Below are positions 16,832 through 25,522 of a DNA stretch of 64,000 nucleotides, piece after piece. The position numbers were made by a program, and so were the translations under genes. The notes under the pieces are model-generated. The model was given only the letters and a program-made list of their open reading frames with translations. It was not told the DNA's origin and did not search any database. How positions within the stretch are numbered: position 1 is the first letter of the stretch; each line of letters opens with the position of its first letter. Origin of the DNA: Marinifilum sp965230805 (lineage in GTDB: Bacteria; Bacteroidota; Bacteroidia; Bacteroidales; Marinifilaceae); assembly GCF_965230805.1 (NCBI RefSeq), contig NZ_OZ246019.1, forward strand, positions 3,162,001 to 3,226,000. Reading direction: 5' to 3'.

Positions 16832-18697
16832 ATGGAAAAATTCAACAAAACCTTACTAATATTAGCGATGATTGTCTCAAGTAACTTGATTACATACGGT
16901 CAATTTAGTGCTGAGAGGTATAAAGAATGGAGCAACACCACAGGTTATGCAAAAACTTATGTTGTAGATTGTAATCATCCAAGAGCTTCTGACCAAAACT
17001 TAGGCTCGTTTGATTTTCCTTTTGCTACAATTAACAAAGCTGCACAACGAGTAAAAGCTGGAGAGAGGGTTTTGATTAGAGCTGGTGTGTATCGTGAGAT
17101 GATTGAGCCATGGTATGGAGGAACAGGAGCAGACAAGATGATTTCCTATGAGGCAATGGGAGGAGAGAGAGTTATTGTTAAAGGATCTAGAATCTTTAAC
17201 ACCAAGTGGCTGCAAAATATGGTATTTACAGATGCTCTGCCAGAATCAGAAATCCCAAATACTTGGTCGCGAAAAGTTTGGGTGAGTAAGCTTCCTGAAA
17301 ATCTTTTCGAAAAAGGTTACAATCCATTTACATTACCAAATATTTTGCCCAACGAGCATGATTGGATGCCTTGGTCGGTTTTAACCATCGGAAAGCCTCC
17401 ATATAATTTAAAAAGAGGTTTGCTTTTTCAGGATGGAAAAAGAATGACTCAGTTAACAAATGAGAGAGATTTAACCAGAATTCCTGGTTCATATTGGGTA
17501 GGAAAAGATTCAAAATCAGTTCATATTCATCCTTTTGGTAGTAAGGATCCTAACAGTAGCCTTTTTGAAATTGCAGTACAAAGCCATTTATTCAAGCCGC
17601 AAAAAGTTGGTTTAGCTTATATACAGATTAAAGGAATCACTTTTGAACATTGTGCAAATGGGTTTTTAAGGACTTCAACCGGAGCTGTTACCGCTTTTGG
17701 GGGAGATCATTGGATAATAGAGGGAAATACCATTCGACATATCAATTCATCGGGACTAGAATTCGGGTATTTTGCATTCGAAATAGAAGATACAAACCCT
17801 CTTAATGTTCAGCCCCGAAAAGGAGATGAAAAAGGAGGTATGATAGTTCGAAACAATCGGATTTATGATTGTGGAACGGCAGGTATTCGAAGTTTTACTG
17901 TTGTTGATGGGATAATTGAGAACAATACGATTTGTAATTGTGGATGGCAAGATGCAGAAAATTATTGGGAAGTAGCAGGAATTAAAATGTTAAGAAATAA
18001 AAATACACTAGTCCGAGGCAATCATATTCATCATATTCAAGGCGGAAATGGCATATGGATGGACTGGGATAACCAGTATAGCAGAGTCACTAAAAATATC
18101 ATACATGATATTCAAACCATTCAAGGAGGCATATTTGTTGAAGCCTCAAAGTATCCCAACCTTATTGACAATAACTTTTTGTGGAATATAGATGGGCACG
18201 GCATTTATGGTAATGATAGTGATGATTTATATGTTGTGCACAACCTAGTGGCAAACACCACTGCACCCGTTGTAAATGCGATTGTTTCTACCGACAGGTA
18301 TTTAAATGGAAAAAAACTTACTGCCGAAAATAATACCGTTAAAAACAACATTTTTATTGATGCTGCCGAGCCAGTGGTATTGCAATCAGCAACAAGTACA
18401 TCGGATTACAATTTGTTTGTTTCTAGCAAGCAGCCGAAAATGATTCATTTGAGTCAATTACAAAAGAATGGAAAAGAAACGAATAGTTTTGAGCTGAATG
18501 CATTTGCAAGTTTCAACCCTGACATTTATCATTTTAAGCTAATTACAGAATCAGAAATTATGAAGTTTCCTAAACTAAGAGTTTTGGATACCGACTATTA
18601 TGGAAGGGATTTAGATCATCAAATGGTATATCCTGGTCCTTTTCAATTGTTGTCGAAAAATGTGGAAATTCTTCTTAACGAAGTTCCAAAGAATTAA
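16832..18697 (+). CDS. Secreted right-handed parallel beta-helix protein (candidate polysaccharide lyase/hydrolase)
   Basis: A 621-residue protein with an N-terminal signal peptide (KTLLILAMIVSSNLITYGQ). Residues about 40-110 match the DUF1565-type cap found before beta-helix domains (SFDFPFATINKAAQRVKAGERVLIRAGVYRE). The middle, about 260-520, is a parallel beta-helix with repeated asparagine-ladder turns (IEGNTIRHINSSG, VRNNRIYDCG, IENNTICNCG, VRGNHIHHIQGG, LIDNNFLWNI). Such proteins are polysaccharide lyases, glycoside hydrolases or epimerases; I cannot assign a catalytic family. The ATG at 16832 is preferred over the TTG at 16814. It lies between susD and a sugar porter, so it probably acts on the locus substrate in the periplasm or at the surface. 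Confidence 0.85.
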   Translation: MEKFNKTLLILAMIVSSNLITYGQFSAERYKEWSNTTGYAKTYVVDCNHPRASDQNLGSFDFPFATINKAAQRVKAGERVLIRAGVYREMIEPWYGGTGADKMISYEAMGGERVIVKGSRIFNTKWLQNMVFTDALPESEIPNTWSRKVWVSKLPENLFEKGYNPFTLPNILPNEHDWMPWSVLTIGKPPYNLKRGLLFQDGKRMTQLTNERDLTRIPGSYWVGKDSKSVHIHPFGSKDPNSSLFEIAVQSHLFKPQKVGLAYIQIKGITFEHCANGFLRTSTGAVTAFGGDHWIIEGNTIRHINSSGLEFGYFAFEIEDTNPLNVQPRKGDEKGGMIVRNNRIYDCGTAGIRSFTVVDGIIENNTICNCGWQDAENYWEVAGIKMLRNKNTLVRGNHIHHIQGGNGIWMDWDNQYSRVTKNIIHDIQTIQGGIFVEASKYPNLIDNNFLWNIDGHGIYGNDSDDLYVVHNLVANTTAPVVNAIVSTDRYLNGKKLTAENNTVKNNIFIDAAEPVVLQSATSTSDYNLFVSSKQPKMIHLSQLQKNGKETNSFELNAFASFNPDIYHFKLITESEIMKFPKLRVLDTDYYGRDLDHQMVYPGPFQLLSKNVEILLNEVPKN

Positions 18698-18728
18698 AAG
18701 CTCTATTAGTTATTAAAATAAATTCATT

Positions 18729-20402
18729 ATGAATCAATATAAATGGTATCCAATTTTCTTGGCCTCAATAGTTTCTATTGGAGGATTACTTTTGGGAATA
18801 TCAGCAAATGTTTCAGGTGCAAGCGAGTTTTACAGACCATTTTTTGGTTTAAAGGTTGGCACTTTTATGGAAGGATTAGGAGTTAGTATTGCCATGCTGG
18901 CCACCTTTATTGGAACATTTACTGCAGGAAGTATTAGCGATAAAATTGGACGTAAGAAATCATTATTGTTAGCAGCATTTTTATTTAGTTTTTGTACAAT
19001 CGGAAGTGGACTGGCACCTAATTATACATTTTTTTTAATTTCAAGATTTATTGGAGGTTTAGGAATTGGAATATGTTTGGTTGTTGTACCTATGTTTATC
19101 GCAGAATTTTCTCCTTCCAATAAACGAGGCTTCTTAGTATCCTTTAATCAGCTAAATGTAGGAATAGGCTTTTTATTAGCTTATTTGATTAATTCGATTG
19201 TGCTACAATATGTAAGTGATCCGGAATTGATTTGGAGATATATGCTTGGAGTAGGGGTAATATTTCCGGGGATCTATTTCATTTTACTATTTTTTGTGCC
19301 GGAGAGTCCGAGATGGTTGATGCAAAGAGGAAGAGAAAAAGAAACTCTTAGGCTATTGACAAAAATAGGAGGTGACTACTATGCCAAAGAGGAGTTGAGT
19401 CAGATTCAAAAAACTACTATATCTTCTGAAACAAATGCCGTTAATGGAATTCGCTCTCAATGGAAGGAACTGTTTAGTAAAAAAATGAGATTGATTATTT
19501 TAATTGGCTTTAGCGTCGCATTTTTTCAGATGGCGTCGGGTTTTAATTCTGTGATGTTTTTTGCACCAAAGATATTCCGCTTGGCTGGCTTTAGCGGATC
19601 AGGTTCATTCTTGCAATCCAATTTAATTGGGATAACTATGGTGTTGATGACGGTGGTTTCAATGTTTTTAATTGATAGGTTAGGCAGAAAGCCATTGTTG
19701 TTGATTGGTGTGTCAATAATGGGATTGGCTATGTTAATGTCGACATATTCATTCCAACAGGCAACTTATCAAATCAATAAATCAGATATCAATCAAGTTG
19801 CAGGTTCAGGCTCAGCTGAAGATGCTATTATTGCTGAAATTCTTACCAAATATGAGGGTAAAGTGTATCACAACGAGATTGAGTTTTTCCATGCATTTAG
19901 AGATGACATTAGAAATAGTGCTGAAAAAATTTATACAAAAAATGTCGCATTTTTAAGCACAATTAATGAGCTAAAGGATAAAAATCTTGACCAAGAAAGT
20001 TTTTTAAAGGAGCTTGCTTTTTCAGTGTATTCAACCTACAAAGATGATTTATTAGATGTTAGTATTGATATTAAATCTATACTAGTTATGATCTCAATTT
20101 TAGCCTTTGTTATTGGGTTTTCAATTTCTTTAGGGCCGATTACCTGGGCTTTATTGTCAGAAATCTTTCCTGGTTCAGTTAGAGGTTTGGGAATATCAAT
20201 TGCCAGTACGTTAAATGGTATTACAAGTTTCCTGGTAGTTACCATTTTACCGATTGAGTTGGAACAATTGGGTGCTTCCTTAACCTTTTTAATTTACGGG
20301 ATTTTGATGCTGATCTGTATTGCATTGGTTATTAAATATTATCCTGAAACGAAAGGAAAATCATTAGAACAGATAGAAAAAGAATTAGTTAAAATAGATT
20401 AG
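18729..20402 (+). CDS. MFS sugar porter (XylE-like) with a long TM9-TM10 loop
   Basis: A 557-residue major facilitator sugar/H+ symporter in the inner membrane. It has the sugar-porter signatures GSISDKIGRKKSLLL (loop 2-3), ESPRWLMQRGREKE (end of TM6), IDRLGRKPLLLIG (loop 8-9) and WALLSEIFPGSVRGLG with PETKGKSLEQIE near the C-terminus. Xylose, arabinose or glucose uptake are usual roles. About 110 hydrophilic residues (roughly 345-455) are inserted between TM9 and TM10, on the periplasmic side; classic porters have only a short loop there. It lies between the beta-helix gene and GH43, consistent with uptake of the monosaccharide released by the locus. Confidence 0.92.
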   Translation: MNQYKWYPIFLASIVSIGGLLLGISANVSGASEFYRPFFGLKVGTFMEGLGVSIAMLATFIGTFTAGSISDKIGRKKSLLLAAFLFSFCTIGSGLAPNYTFFLISRFIGGLGIGICLVVVPMFIAEFSPSNKRGFLVSFNQLNVGIGFLLAYLINSIVLQYVSDPELIWRYMLGVGVIFPGIYFILLFFVPESPRWLMQRGREKETLRLLTKIGGDYYAKEELSQIQKTTISSETNAVNGIRSQWKELFSKKMRLIILIGFSVAFFQMASGFNSVMFFAPKIFRLAGFSGSGSFLQSNLIGITMVLMTVVSMFLIDRLGRKPLLLIGVSIMGLAMLMSTYSFQQATYQINKSDINQVAGSGSAEDAIIAEILTKYEGKVYHNEIEFFHAFRDDIRNSAEKIYTKNVAFLSTINELKDKNLDQESFLKELAFSVYSTYKDDLLDVSIDIKSILVMISILAFVIGFSISLGPITWALLSEIFPGSVRGLGISIASTLNGITSFLVVTILPIELEQLGASLTFLIYGILMLICIALVIKYYPETKGKSLEQIEKELVKID

Positions 20403-20427
20403 TTGGTTTAGAGTTAGTTAATTAGGA

Positions 20428-20481
20428 GTGGATCTTTCGGGGTGGCTATTGGGTTTGGGAACAATCTCCGAAAGATTCCAC
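20428..20481 (+). other. Intercistronic stem-loop between sugar porter and GH43
   Basis: The inverted repeat GTGGATCTTTCGG / CCGAAAGATTCCAC (13-14 bp, one bulge) encloses about 27 bases. It sits between the porter stop (TAG at 20402) and the GH43 ATG at 20497, with no T-run. It is the third such hairpin in the locus. It also argues against the upstream GTG at 20428 as the start of GH43. Confidence 0.7.
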
Positions 20482-20496
20482 TTAAAATCAGATGTT

Positions 20497-22095
20497 ATGA
20501 ATAAAATTCAAAATCCTATTATATCAGGGTTCAATCCTGATCCTTCAATTATTCGGGTTGAAGATGATTATTATATTGCAAATTCTACTTTTGAATGGTT
20601 TCCGGGAGTTCAAATCTATCATTCGAAAGATTTAAAGAATTGGAGACTAATTGGCCAAGCATTAACCACTACTAAATTATTGGAAATGAGGGGAGCCCCA
20701 AATTCTTGTGGAGTTTGGGCTCCTTGCTTAACTTATAATGATGGCACTTTCTACTTAATTTATACAAATGTGAAAACCTTTGATGGGGTTTGGAAGGATA
20801 CCCCTAACTATTTGACCACAACAAATGATATAGAATCAGGAGAATGGACAGATCCTGTTTATTTAAATAGTAATGGATTTGATGGTTCATTGTTTCATGA
20901 TGATGATGGGAAAAAGTACTTGTTAAATATGTTGGTTGACCACCGTGGTGGAAAGTTTTTTGGAGGAATTCAAATACAGGAATATGATCCTGTAAAGCAA
21001 GTGCTGGTAGGTGAGATTAAGAATATTTTTGAAGGAAGCGAATTGGGTATTACCGAAGGACCACATATTTACAAACGAAATGGTTATTACTATTTAATGA
21101 CCGCAGAAGGAGGCACAGAGTATGGACATGCGGTAACACTTTGTAGATCTAAAAATCTCTTAGGGCCATACGAACTGCATCCCAATAATCCTGTAGTAAC
21201 ATCCAAAAATAACCCTGACATACCAATTCAAAAACCAGGTCATGCAGATATCGTGGAAACACAAAATGGCGAATGGTATATGGTACATTTAGGAGGAAGG
21301 CCATTAAGCAAATTGGGAAGGTGCACGCTTGGGCGCGAAACCTGTATTCAGAAGGTGGAGTGGCGAGAAGATAATTGGTTGTATTTAAGCGAAGGCGGGA
21401 ATGAACCTTTTGAAAAGGTTCCAATGCCTAACTTACCAGAACATGAATTTGGATCCCTGCCGGAGACTGATGATTTTGATTGTAAAAAATTGGATGTAAA
21501 CTATTCTTCTTTACGAGTGCCCATCCGACATGATTGGGCAAACTTAGAAGAAAGACCTGGATTTTTGCGACTGTACGGAAGAGAATCACTTTGTTCTTTT
21601 TTTACTCAGAGTTTGATAGCCAGAAGAGTTCAGGCGTTTAATATCGAAGCATCAACATGTATGGAATTTTCACCAGATAATTTCCAACAAATGGCTGGTT
21701 TGGTATTCTATTACAATACAATGCATATGTATTATCTGAACGTTAGTTTCCATGAAGATATCCAAAAGAAATATTTACAAATTATAGCAGGAGACAATGG
21801 TAATTTTTCAGAGCCATTGAATCAAGCTATCGACATAACAGGTGTAGATAGAATTTATCTGAAAGGACATATGAATAGAACAGAGTTACAGTTTTACTAC
21901 TCTTTTAATGGCGATGAATGGGCTGCTATTGGACCCGTATTAGATGCTAGTATCTTGTCGGATGATTATGTAAGGGACAATGGTTTACATTATAGAGCGG
22001 CATTTACCGGAGCATTTGTAGGCATGTGCTGCCAGGATTTAACCGGAAGTGGTAAGTATGCAGATTTTGATTGGTTTAGGTATGTGGAAAAATAA
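20497..22095 (+). CDS. Glycoside hydrolase family 43 (beta-xylosidase/arabinofuranosidase type)
   Basis: A 532-residue GH43 enzyme without an obvious signal peptide, so cytoplasmic if the start at 20497 is right. The five-bladed propeller covers about 1-310: catalytic base Asp in GFNPDPSIIR, the pKa-modulating Asp in GFDGSLFHDDDGK and the acid Glu in GITEGPHIYKRNGYYYL. A C-terminal beta-sandwich of about 200 residues (from about 330) is the xylosidase C-terminal/DUF1349-like domain. These enzymes cut xylose or arabinose from the non-reducing end of oligosaccharides. It follows the sugar porter, so it would act on imported xylo-oligosaccharides, or on periplasmic ones if a signal was missed. 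The frame remains open upstream to a GTG at 20428, but that stretch forms a hairpin and lacks GH43 similarity. Confidence 0.93.
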   Translation: MNKIQNPIISGFNPDPSIIRVEDDYYIANSTFEWFPGVQIYHSKDLKNWRLIGQALTTTKLLEMRGAPNSCGVWAPCLTYNDGTFYLIYTNVKTFDGVWKDTPNYLTTTNDIESGEWTDPVYLNSNGFDGSLFHDDDGKKYLLNMLVDHRGGKFFGGIQIQEYDPVKQVLVGEIKNIFEGSELGITEGPHIYKRNGYYYLMTAEGGTEYGHAVTLCRSKNLLGPYELHPNNPVVTSKNNPDIPIQKPGHADIVETQNGEWYMVHLGGRPLSKLGRCTLGRETCIQKVEWREDNWLYLSEGGNEPFEKVPMPNLPEHEFGSLPETDDFDCKKLDVNYSSLRVPIRHDWANLEERPGFLRLYGRESLCSFFTQSLIARRVQAFNIEASTCMEFSPDNFQQMAGLVFYYNTMHMYYLNVSFHEDIQKKYLQIIAGDNGNFSEPLNQAIDITGVDRIYLKGHMNRTELQFYYSFNGDEWAAIGPVLDASILSDDYVRDNGLHYRAAFTGAFVGMCCQDLTGSGKYADFDWFRYVEK

Positions 22096-22113
22096 GATCA
22101 AGAAGAGGTGAAA

Positions 22114-22209
22114 CGAGCATGATTAAAATAATTATTAAACACACAGGCTAATGATTATTCTCATCTTGCGGCTTCCATCTGACAAATGAAAAAAATTATA
22201 ACCAGATGA
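22114..22209 (+). repeat. Dispersed 95-bp element, copy A (upstream of the GH26-like gene)
   Basis: The stretch starts CGAGCATGATTAAAATAATT and aligns along its whole length with the copies at 1334-1424 (minus) and 57731-57827 (plus). The palindromic core is CCATCTGACAAATGA at 22175-22189. Its tail AACCAGATGA contains the ATG of the GH26-like gene at 22206, so this copy abuts its gene more closely than the others. Confidence 0.8.
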
Positions 22210-23330
22210 AAAAGTATTTTAAACGAGTAGGTATTTTGTGTCTTATTTTGTTGATTATGGTATCATGTAAAAATAATAAGGCAAAGAAGTCTGATGATAC
22301 CAATGTGCTGGTAACAACCGATATTAGAGAAAAATTTGAACCCACAGATGGAAAATGCATTCTATTTATTGGCCAGGATATGGAAGCCATTGGAGGATTA
22401 GAGGATTATAATGATGGATATTTTGATCATTTTGATATTCCTGGAGGATTTACCATGTATACTAATTTTAGAACTGGTGATAGTTCGCCAGGAATTACGT
22501 ACAAAGGATTGGATGGATTGACGACAACTGACAATTGGGGATCGGGCGATTGCAATATGCAAATGCAGATAGATGATCCGGATTTTAAGAATTGTGCTTT
22601 GGCCATTGGTTTAGAGCTTGTTAATCATGATAGCATTACTGCAACAGGCGGACATGATGATATGATTCTAAGATTGGGGAATTGGATAAAAGATTTAGGG
22701 CGAAGACCCGTATTTTTAAGAATTGGGTATGAATTTGATGCCCCGGAATGGAATCATTACGATAAAGAATTTTATAAATCTTCCTTTAAAAGAATTAGAA
22801 ATAAGTTCGATTCCTTGGGAGTAAACAATGTTGCTTACGTGTGGCAATCGAAAGGATGGGGAACCAGTATAGAAGAATACTATGAATGGTATCCGGGTGA
22901 TAAGTATGTTGATTGGTGTGGTTATTCACATTTTGCATGGGGTGTAAAAGGAGGAAAAACAATGATTGATTTTGCCAGAAAACACAAAAAACCTGTCTTT
23001 ATTGCAGAAGCCACCCCCATGGTGTTCGTAGGCGATACCTTGCCAGTAGATTGTTTTTTGGATAAACCAGAACATGCAAAAATGGCAGTCAATTGGTTCG
23101 ATGGATTTTTTAAGGTAATTCATGACAATCCTGATGTGGTGAAGGCAATTTCATATATCAATATTGATTGGTATAAACAGGCTATGTGGGCCAATGATCC
23201 ACCTTTTAAGCATATTGATTCCAGGATACAGGTAAGCCCATTAATCACAGATAAATGGATAAAGGAAACTTCTGACGACAGGTATTTAAAAGCAAGCCCG
23301 AAACTGTTTGATCAGTTATGGGAGAAATAG
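22206..23330 (+). CDS. GH26-like glycoside hydrolase lipoprotein (candidate beta-1,3-xylanase or mannanase)
   Basis: A 374-residue lipoprotein. The signal peptide MKKYFKRVGILCLILLIMVSC ends at Cys21. The rest looks like a TIM barrel of clan A. Glu in RIGYEFDAPEW fits the acid/base position and Glu in PVFIAEATP the nucleophile; WCGYSHFAWG lies between them. The arrangement resembles GH26, a family containing mannanases and the marine beta-1,3-xylanases. With a GH43 xylosidase and a XylE-type porter in the same locus, endo-xylanase activity at the cell surface is the more attractive guess. Family assignment from motifs only. It carries its own upstream 95-bp element, so may have a separate promoter, and is followed by a terminator. 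Confidence 0.7.
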   Translation: MKKYFKRVGILCLILLIMVSCKNNKAKKSDDTNVLVTTDIREKFEPTDGKCILFIGQDMEAIGGLEDYNDGYFDHFDIPGGFTMYTNFRTGDSSPGITYKGLDGLTTTDNWGSGDCNMQMQIDDPDFKNCALAIGLELVNHDSITATGGHDDMILRLGNWIKDLGRRPVFLRIGYEFDAPEWNHYDKEFYKSSFKRIRNKFDSLGVNNVAYVWQSKGWGTSIEEYYEWYPGDKYVDWCGYSHFAWGVKGGKTMIDFARKHKKPVFIAEATPMVFVGDTLPVDCFLDKPEHAKMAVNWFDGFFKVIHDNPDVVKAISYINIDWYKQAMWANDPPFKHIDSRIQVSPLITDKWIKETSDDRYLKASPKLFDQLWEK

Positions 23331-23356
23331 GTTAATATGTTTGCTTCTGTAGTTTA

Positions 23357-23393
23357 AACCCGATGATTCAATCCTTAGAATCATTGGGTTTTT
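23357..23393 (+). terminator. Rho-independent terminator (end of the polysaccharide locus)
   Basis: Stem AACCCGATGATT / AATCATTGGGTT with one mismatch and a short loop, followed by TTTTT. It closes the GH26-like transcript. Confidence 0.88.
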
Positions 23394-23400
23394 AAATTAA

Positions 23401-23437
23401 AAAACTACAATGGCTATGGATGAACCATTGTAGTTTT
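23401..23437. terminator. Bidirectional stem-loop between convergent genes
   Basis: A perfect 13-bp stem AAAACTACAATGG / CCATTGTAGTTTT with an 11-base loop, A-rich on one flank. It lies between the GH26-like gene (plus) and the gene at 23465-24076 (minus) and could stop transcription from either side. Confidence 0.8.
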
Positions 23438-23464
23438 AAGGTATTTAGTGAAGTAAAAAAAGCA

Positions 23465-24076
23465 TTACAAATCAATTGTTTCGCTTGAATTGCTTCTGTG
23501 TTTGCGGTATATCGAATCTCTTTGTTGGTAATACTTTTTACGTTGTTCTAAAAACTCATTTCGTAAAGAATCCAATTCGCGTTGCATTTCATAGTTGTGT
23601 TGTTGCCTGAATTGTCTTCTATTTTTCATCATCTCTTCCAATTCTTTAAAAAAGTCATTTTGGTTTGAATCTCTTTGATGAAAATCTCTTCTAAACATTG
23701 AGGAGTTAAAGAAATCTATATCAAAAAAGTCATCATTAAAAAAATCGTCCGAAAAGAATGGGAGTTTATTGTTCCCTTGTCTTAAGCTATCTGATCCAAA
23801 AAAACGGCTGAGTTGTTCTTGCATTCTTTTGTGCATTTTGCTCATATCCATTTTATTGAAGTATGCAGAATCGTTTAAAAAATGCTGAGAACTGTCCGAC
23901 GACCATGAATAAACGTAGGTGGAATCATAGCGAACCAGATTTCCATTTTCATCATACACTTTGTTTACTTTAATATCTTTCTTGGGAGGTGTTTTGTTTT
24001 CTGTATTTTGACAATAAACAGAGAATGAAATTAACAAAGCACTACTAACGAGTAAAAGTTTTCTTAATCCTTTCAT
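23465..24076 (-). CDS. Secreted protein of unknown function, Phe/Asp-rich with helical C-terminus
   Basis: A 203-residue protein with a clear signal peptide (KLLLVSSALLISFSVYCQ). A short beta-like segment follows (NKVYDENGNLVRYDSTYVYSW). The middle is unusually rich in Asp-Phe pairs (SDDFFNDDFFDIDFF). The last 70 residues are a charged Arg/Gln/Glu-rich helix likely to be coiled coil (MQRELDSLRNEFLEQRKKYY). I do not recognise a family. It is a single gene with convergent terminators at its 3' side. Confidence 0.8.
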   Translation of the reverse strand: MKGLRKLLLVSSALLISFSVYCQNTENKTPPKKDIKVNKVYDENGNLVRYDSTYVYSWSSDSSQHFLNDSAYFNKMDMSKMHKRMQEQLSRFFGSDSLRQGNNKLPFFSDDFFNDDFFDIDFFNSSMFRRDFHQRDSNQNDFFKELEEMMKNRRQFRQQHNYEMQRELDSLRNEFLEQRKKYYQQRDSIYRKHRSNSSETIDL

Positions 24077-24154
24077 GATAAATGTACTTTTGATTTTGCT
24101 CCATAAAATTACAAAACATCTGTGTTTACCAAGAGTTAAAAAATTTTAAAAAGT

Positions 24155-24184
24155 ATTAAAAAGCCACCTCGTTTGAAGCGGCTT
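24155..24184 (-). terminator. Rho-independent terminator (minus strand)
   Basis: Read on the minus strand, an AAGCCGC / GTGGCTT stem is followed by TTTTTAATACTTTTT. It ends the pair of membrane-protein genes at 24209-25232. Confidence 0.75.
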
Positions 24185-24208
24185 AAGAGTATTATCTGAA
24201 ATTAGAAT

Positions 24209-24715
24209 TTAATTCATGTGTTTTAAATTGACTGCGTATAGGATTATAAATATTGCGGTTATAACAGCTCCAATAAGTGTCCACATTATCATAGAATCAA
24301 AATCGATTAAGGCAAGAGGAACCAACAACCAAAAAACATTTGCAAATGAGTACAAATAAAAACCGTTCTTCTTCAATTTAAACATTAGAAAAACACCTAT
24401 TAAACTCAATAATGCAAATAAACAATTGGCTCCTGTAATAGCCTCCAGATTTTCAGACATGGCTTTTAATTGTACCATGCCATTTGCTGCCATATCATAG
24501 AAAAAACCAGACTCCATTCCTGCTTCTTCCATTTGCTCTAATGCCTCTGCAGTTTTCTGCATTTTCTCAGCATAGGTATTCTCAAAGGTTGCATAGTTGT
24601 AAATTGGTTGAATTAAACCAAAGTATCCACTACCAATAAATGATAGAATGCATAGTACAGTTAAAAAAGTGGGTCTTTTCTTAGGCATTTCAATAGTTGT
24701 TAGATTTTCTTCCAT
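24209..24715 (-). CDS. Four-helix membrane protein, paralogue of the next gene
   Basis: A 168-residue inner-membrane protein with about four hydrophobic segments, near residues 16-35, 85-108, 115-135 and 140-165. The opening KKRPTFLTVLCILSFIGSGY repeats almost exactly in the upstream paralogue (KQRPGLLTVLCVLSFIGSGF), and both end with a YAVNLKHMN/YAINLKKMN tail. The periplasmic loop after helix 1 is helical and acidic. It lies 34 bases downstream of that paralogue, a tandem duplication. Function unknown. Confidence 0.85.
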   Translation of the reverse strand: MEENLTTIEMPKKRPTFLTVLCILSFIGSGYFGLIQPIYNYATFENTYAEKMQKTAEALEQMEEAGMESGFFYDMAANGMVQLKAMSENLEAITGANCLFALLSLIGVFLMFKLKKNGFYLYSFANVFWLLVPLALIDFDSMIMWTLIGAVITAIFIILYAVNLKHMN

Positions 24716-24749
24716 AACTAAATAGGTTTTGTAGAATGAGTAATTGTAA

Positions 24750-25232
24750 TTAGTTCATTTTTTTCAGGTTGATTGCGTAAAGGGCAATAAATAGGATTGT
24801 AAATATACTGGCGAATAATATTCCAATATTCACAAATAAATTAAAGCCAACAAAAATTGCAGGAACAAATAATAGCAATATTTGCGCAATAGAATAAATA
24901 TAGAAGCCTGTTTTTTTGAGTTGGAACATCAAAATAGCTCCTGTTAAACTGGCAGCATACAATAGGAACTGTGTTAGAGAAATTTCAAAAATGTTTTCCA
25001 GAGTTCTTTGTCCAATTTCGAGTGCTTGCTCAATAATTTTTCTTGCTGGCTCTTGGTGTACTTCTTCCAATGCCATTTCGAAGAATTCAGGGCTTAAAAA
25101 TTTCTTAATAGGCGACATAAGCATTGCCATGATGTTATTTAAAACACCAAATCCACTGCCAATAAAAGAAAGAACACATAAAACAGTTAGTAATCCGGGT
25201 CTTTGTTTTGGTTGGGTTTCAACAATTTCCAT
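24750..25232 (-). CDS. Four-helix membrane protein, tandem paralogue
   Basis: A 160-residue membrane protein with the same plan as its downstream neighbour: a short cytoplasmic start (EIVETQPKQRPGLL), helix 1, a soluble loop rich in Glu and Leu, then three closely packed helices and a short basic tail. I do not recognise a characterised family; this layout is common among uncharacterised Bacteroidota membrane proteins. It is the first gene of a two-gene unit. Confidence 0.85.
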   Translation of the reverse strand: MEIVETQPKQRPGLLTVLCVLSFIGSGFGVLNNIMAMLMSPIKKFLSPEFFEMALEEVHQEPARKIIEQALEIGQRTLENIFEISLTQFLLYAASLTGAILMFQLKKTGFYIYSIAQILLLFVPAIFVGFNLFVNIGILFASIFTILFIALYAINLKKMN

Positions 25233-25484
25233 TTGTGTTGTATTTATAAGTTAGAGTATTAAATTCACAAGCATAAATTTACGATAAAGATGATAAGTAC
25301 AAAAAATATAAATCTTTTATTAGATTTTGTTAGAATCTGTCAGGTTGAGTAATTGGTTTTACATGATATCCTTTGCAAAGGAATGACAGACAAAATATTA
25401 TACAAATTTTGAGTGTATGTCTTAGAAATGAATATTTAGCATTTAAATTAGCCTAAAATAATTTTTTTAATATTCTGATTTGTA

Positions 25485-25492
25485 TAATTTTG
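25485..25492 (+). promoter_or_regulatory. Candidate promoter -7 box for glyA
   Basis: TAATTTTG matches the Bacteroidota -7 consensus TAnnTTTG. Transcription from here would give a leader of about 150 bases before glyA, containing the short frame at 25523-25585. No convincing -33 box is seen. The remaining intergenic DNA between 25233 and 25484 shows nothing definite. Confidence 0.4.
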
Positions 25493-25522
25493 AGCCTGCA
25501 CTTTAAGGAGAGGATAAATAAA

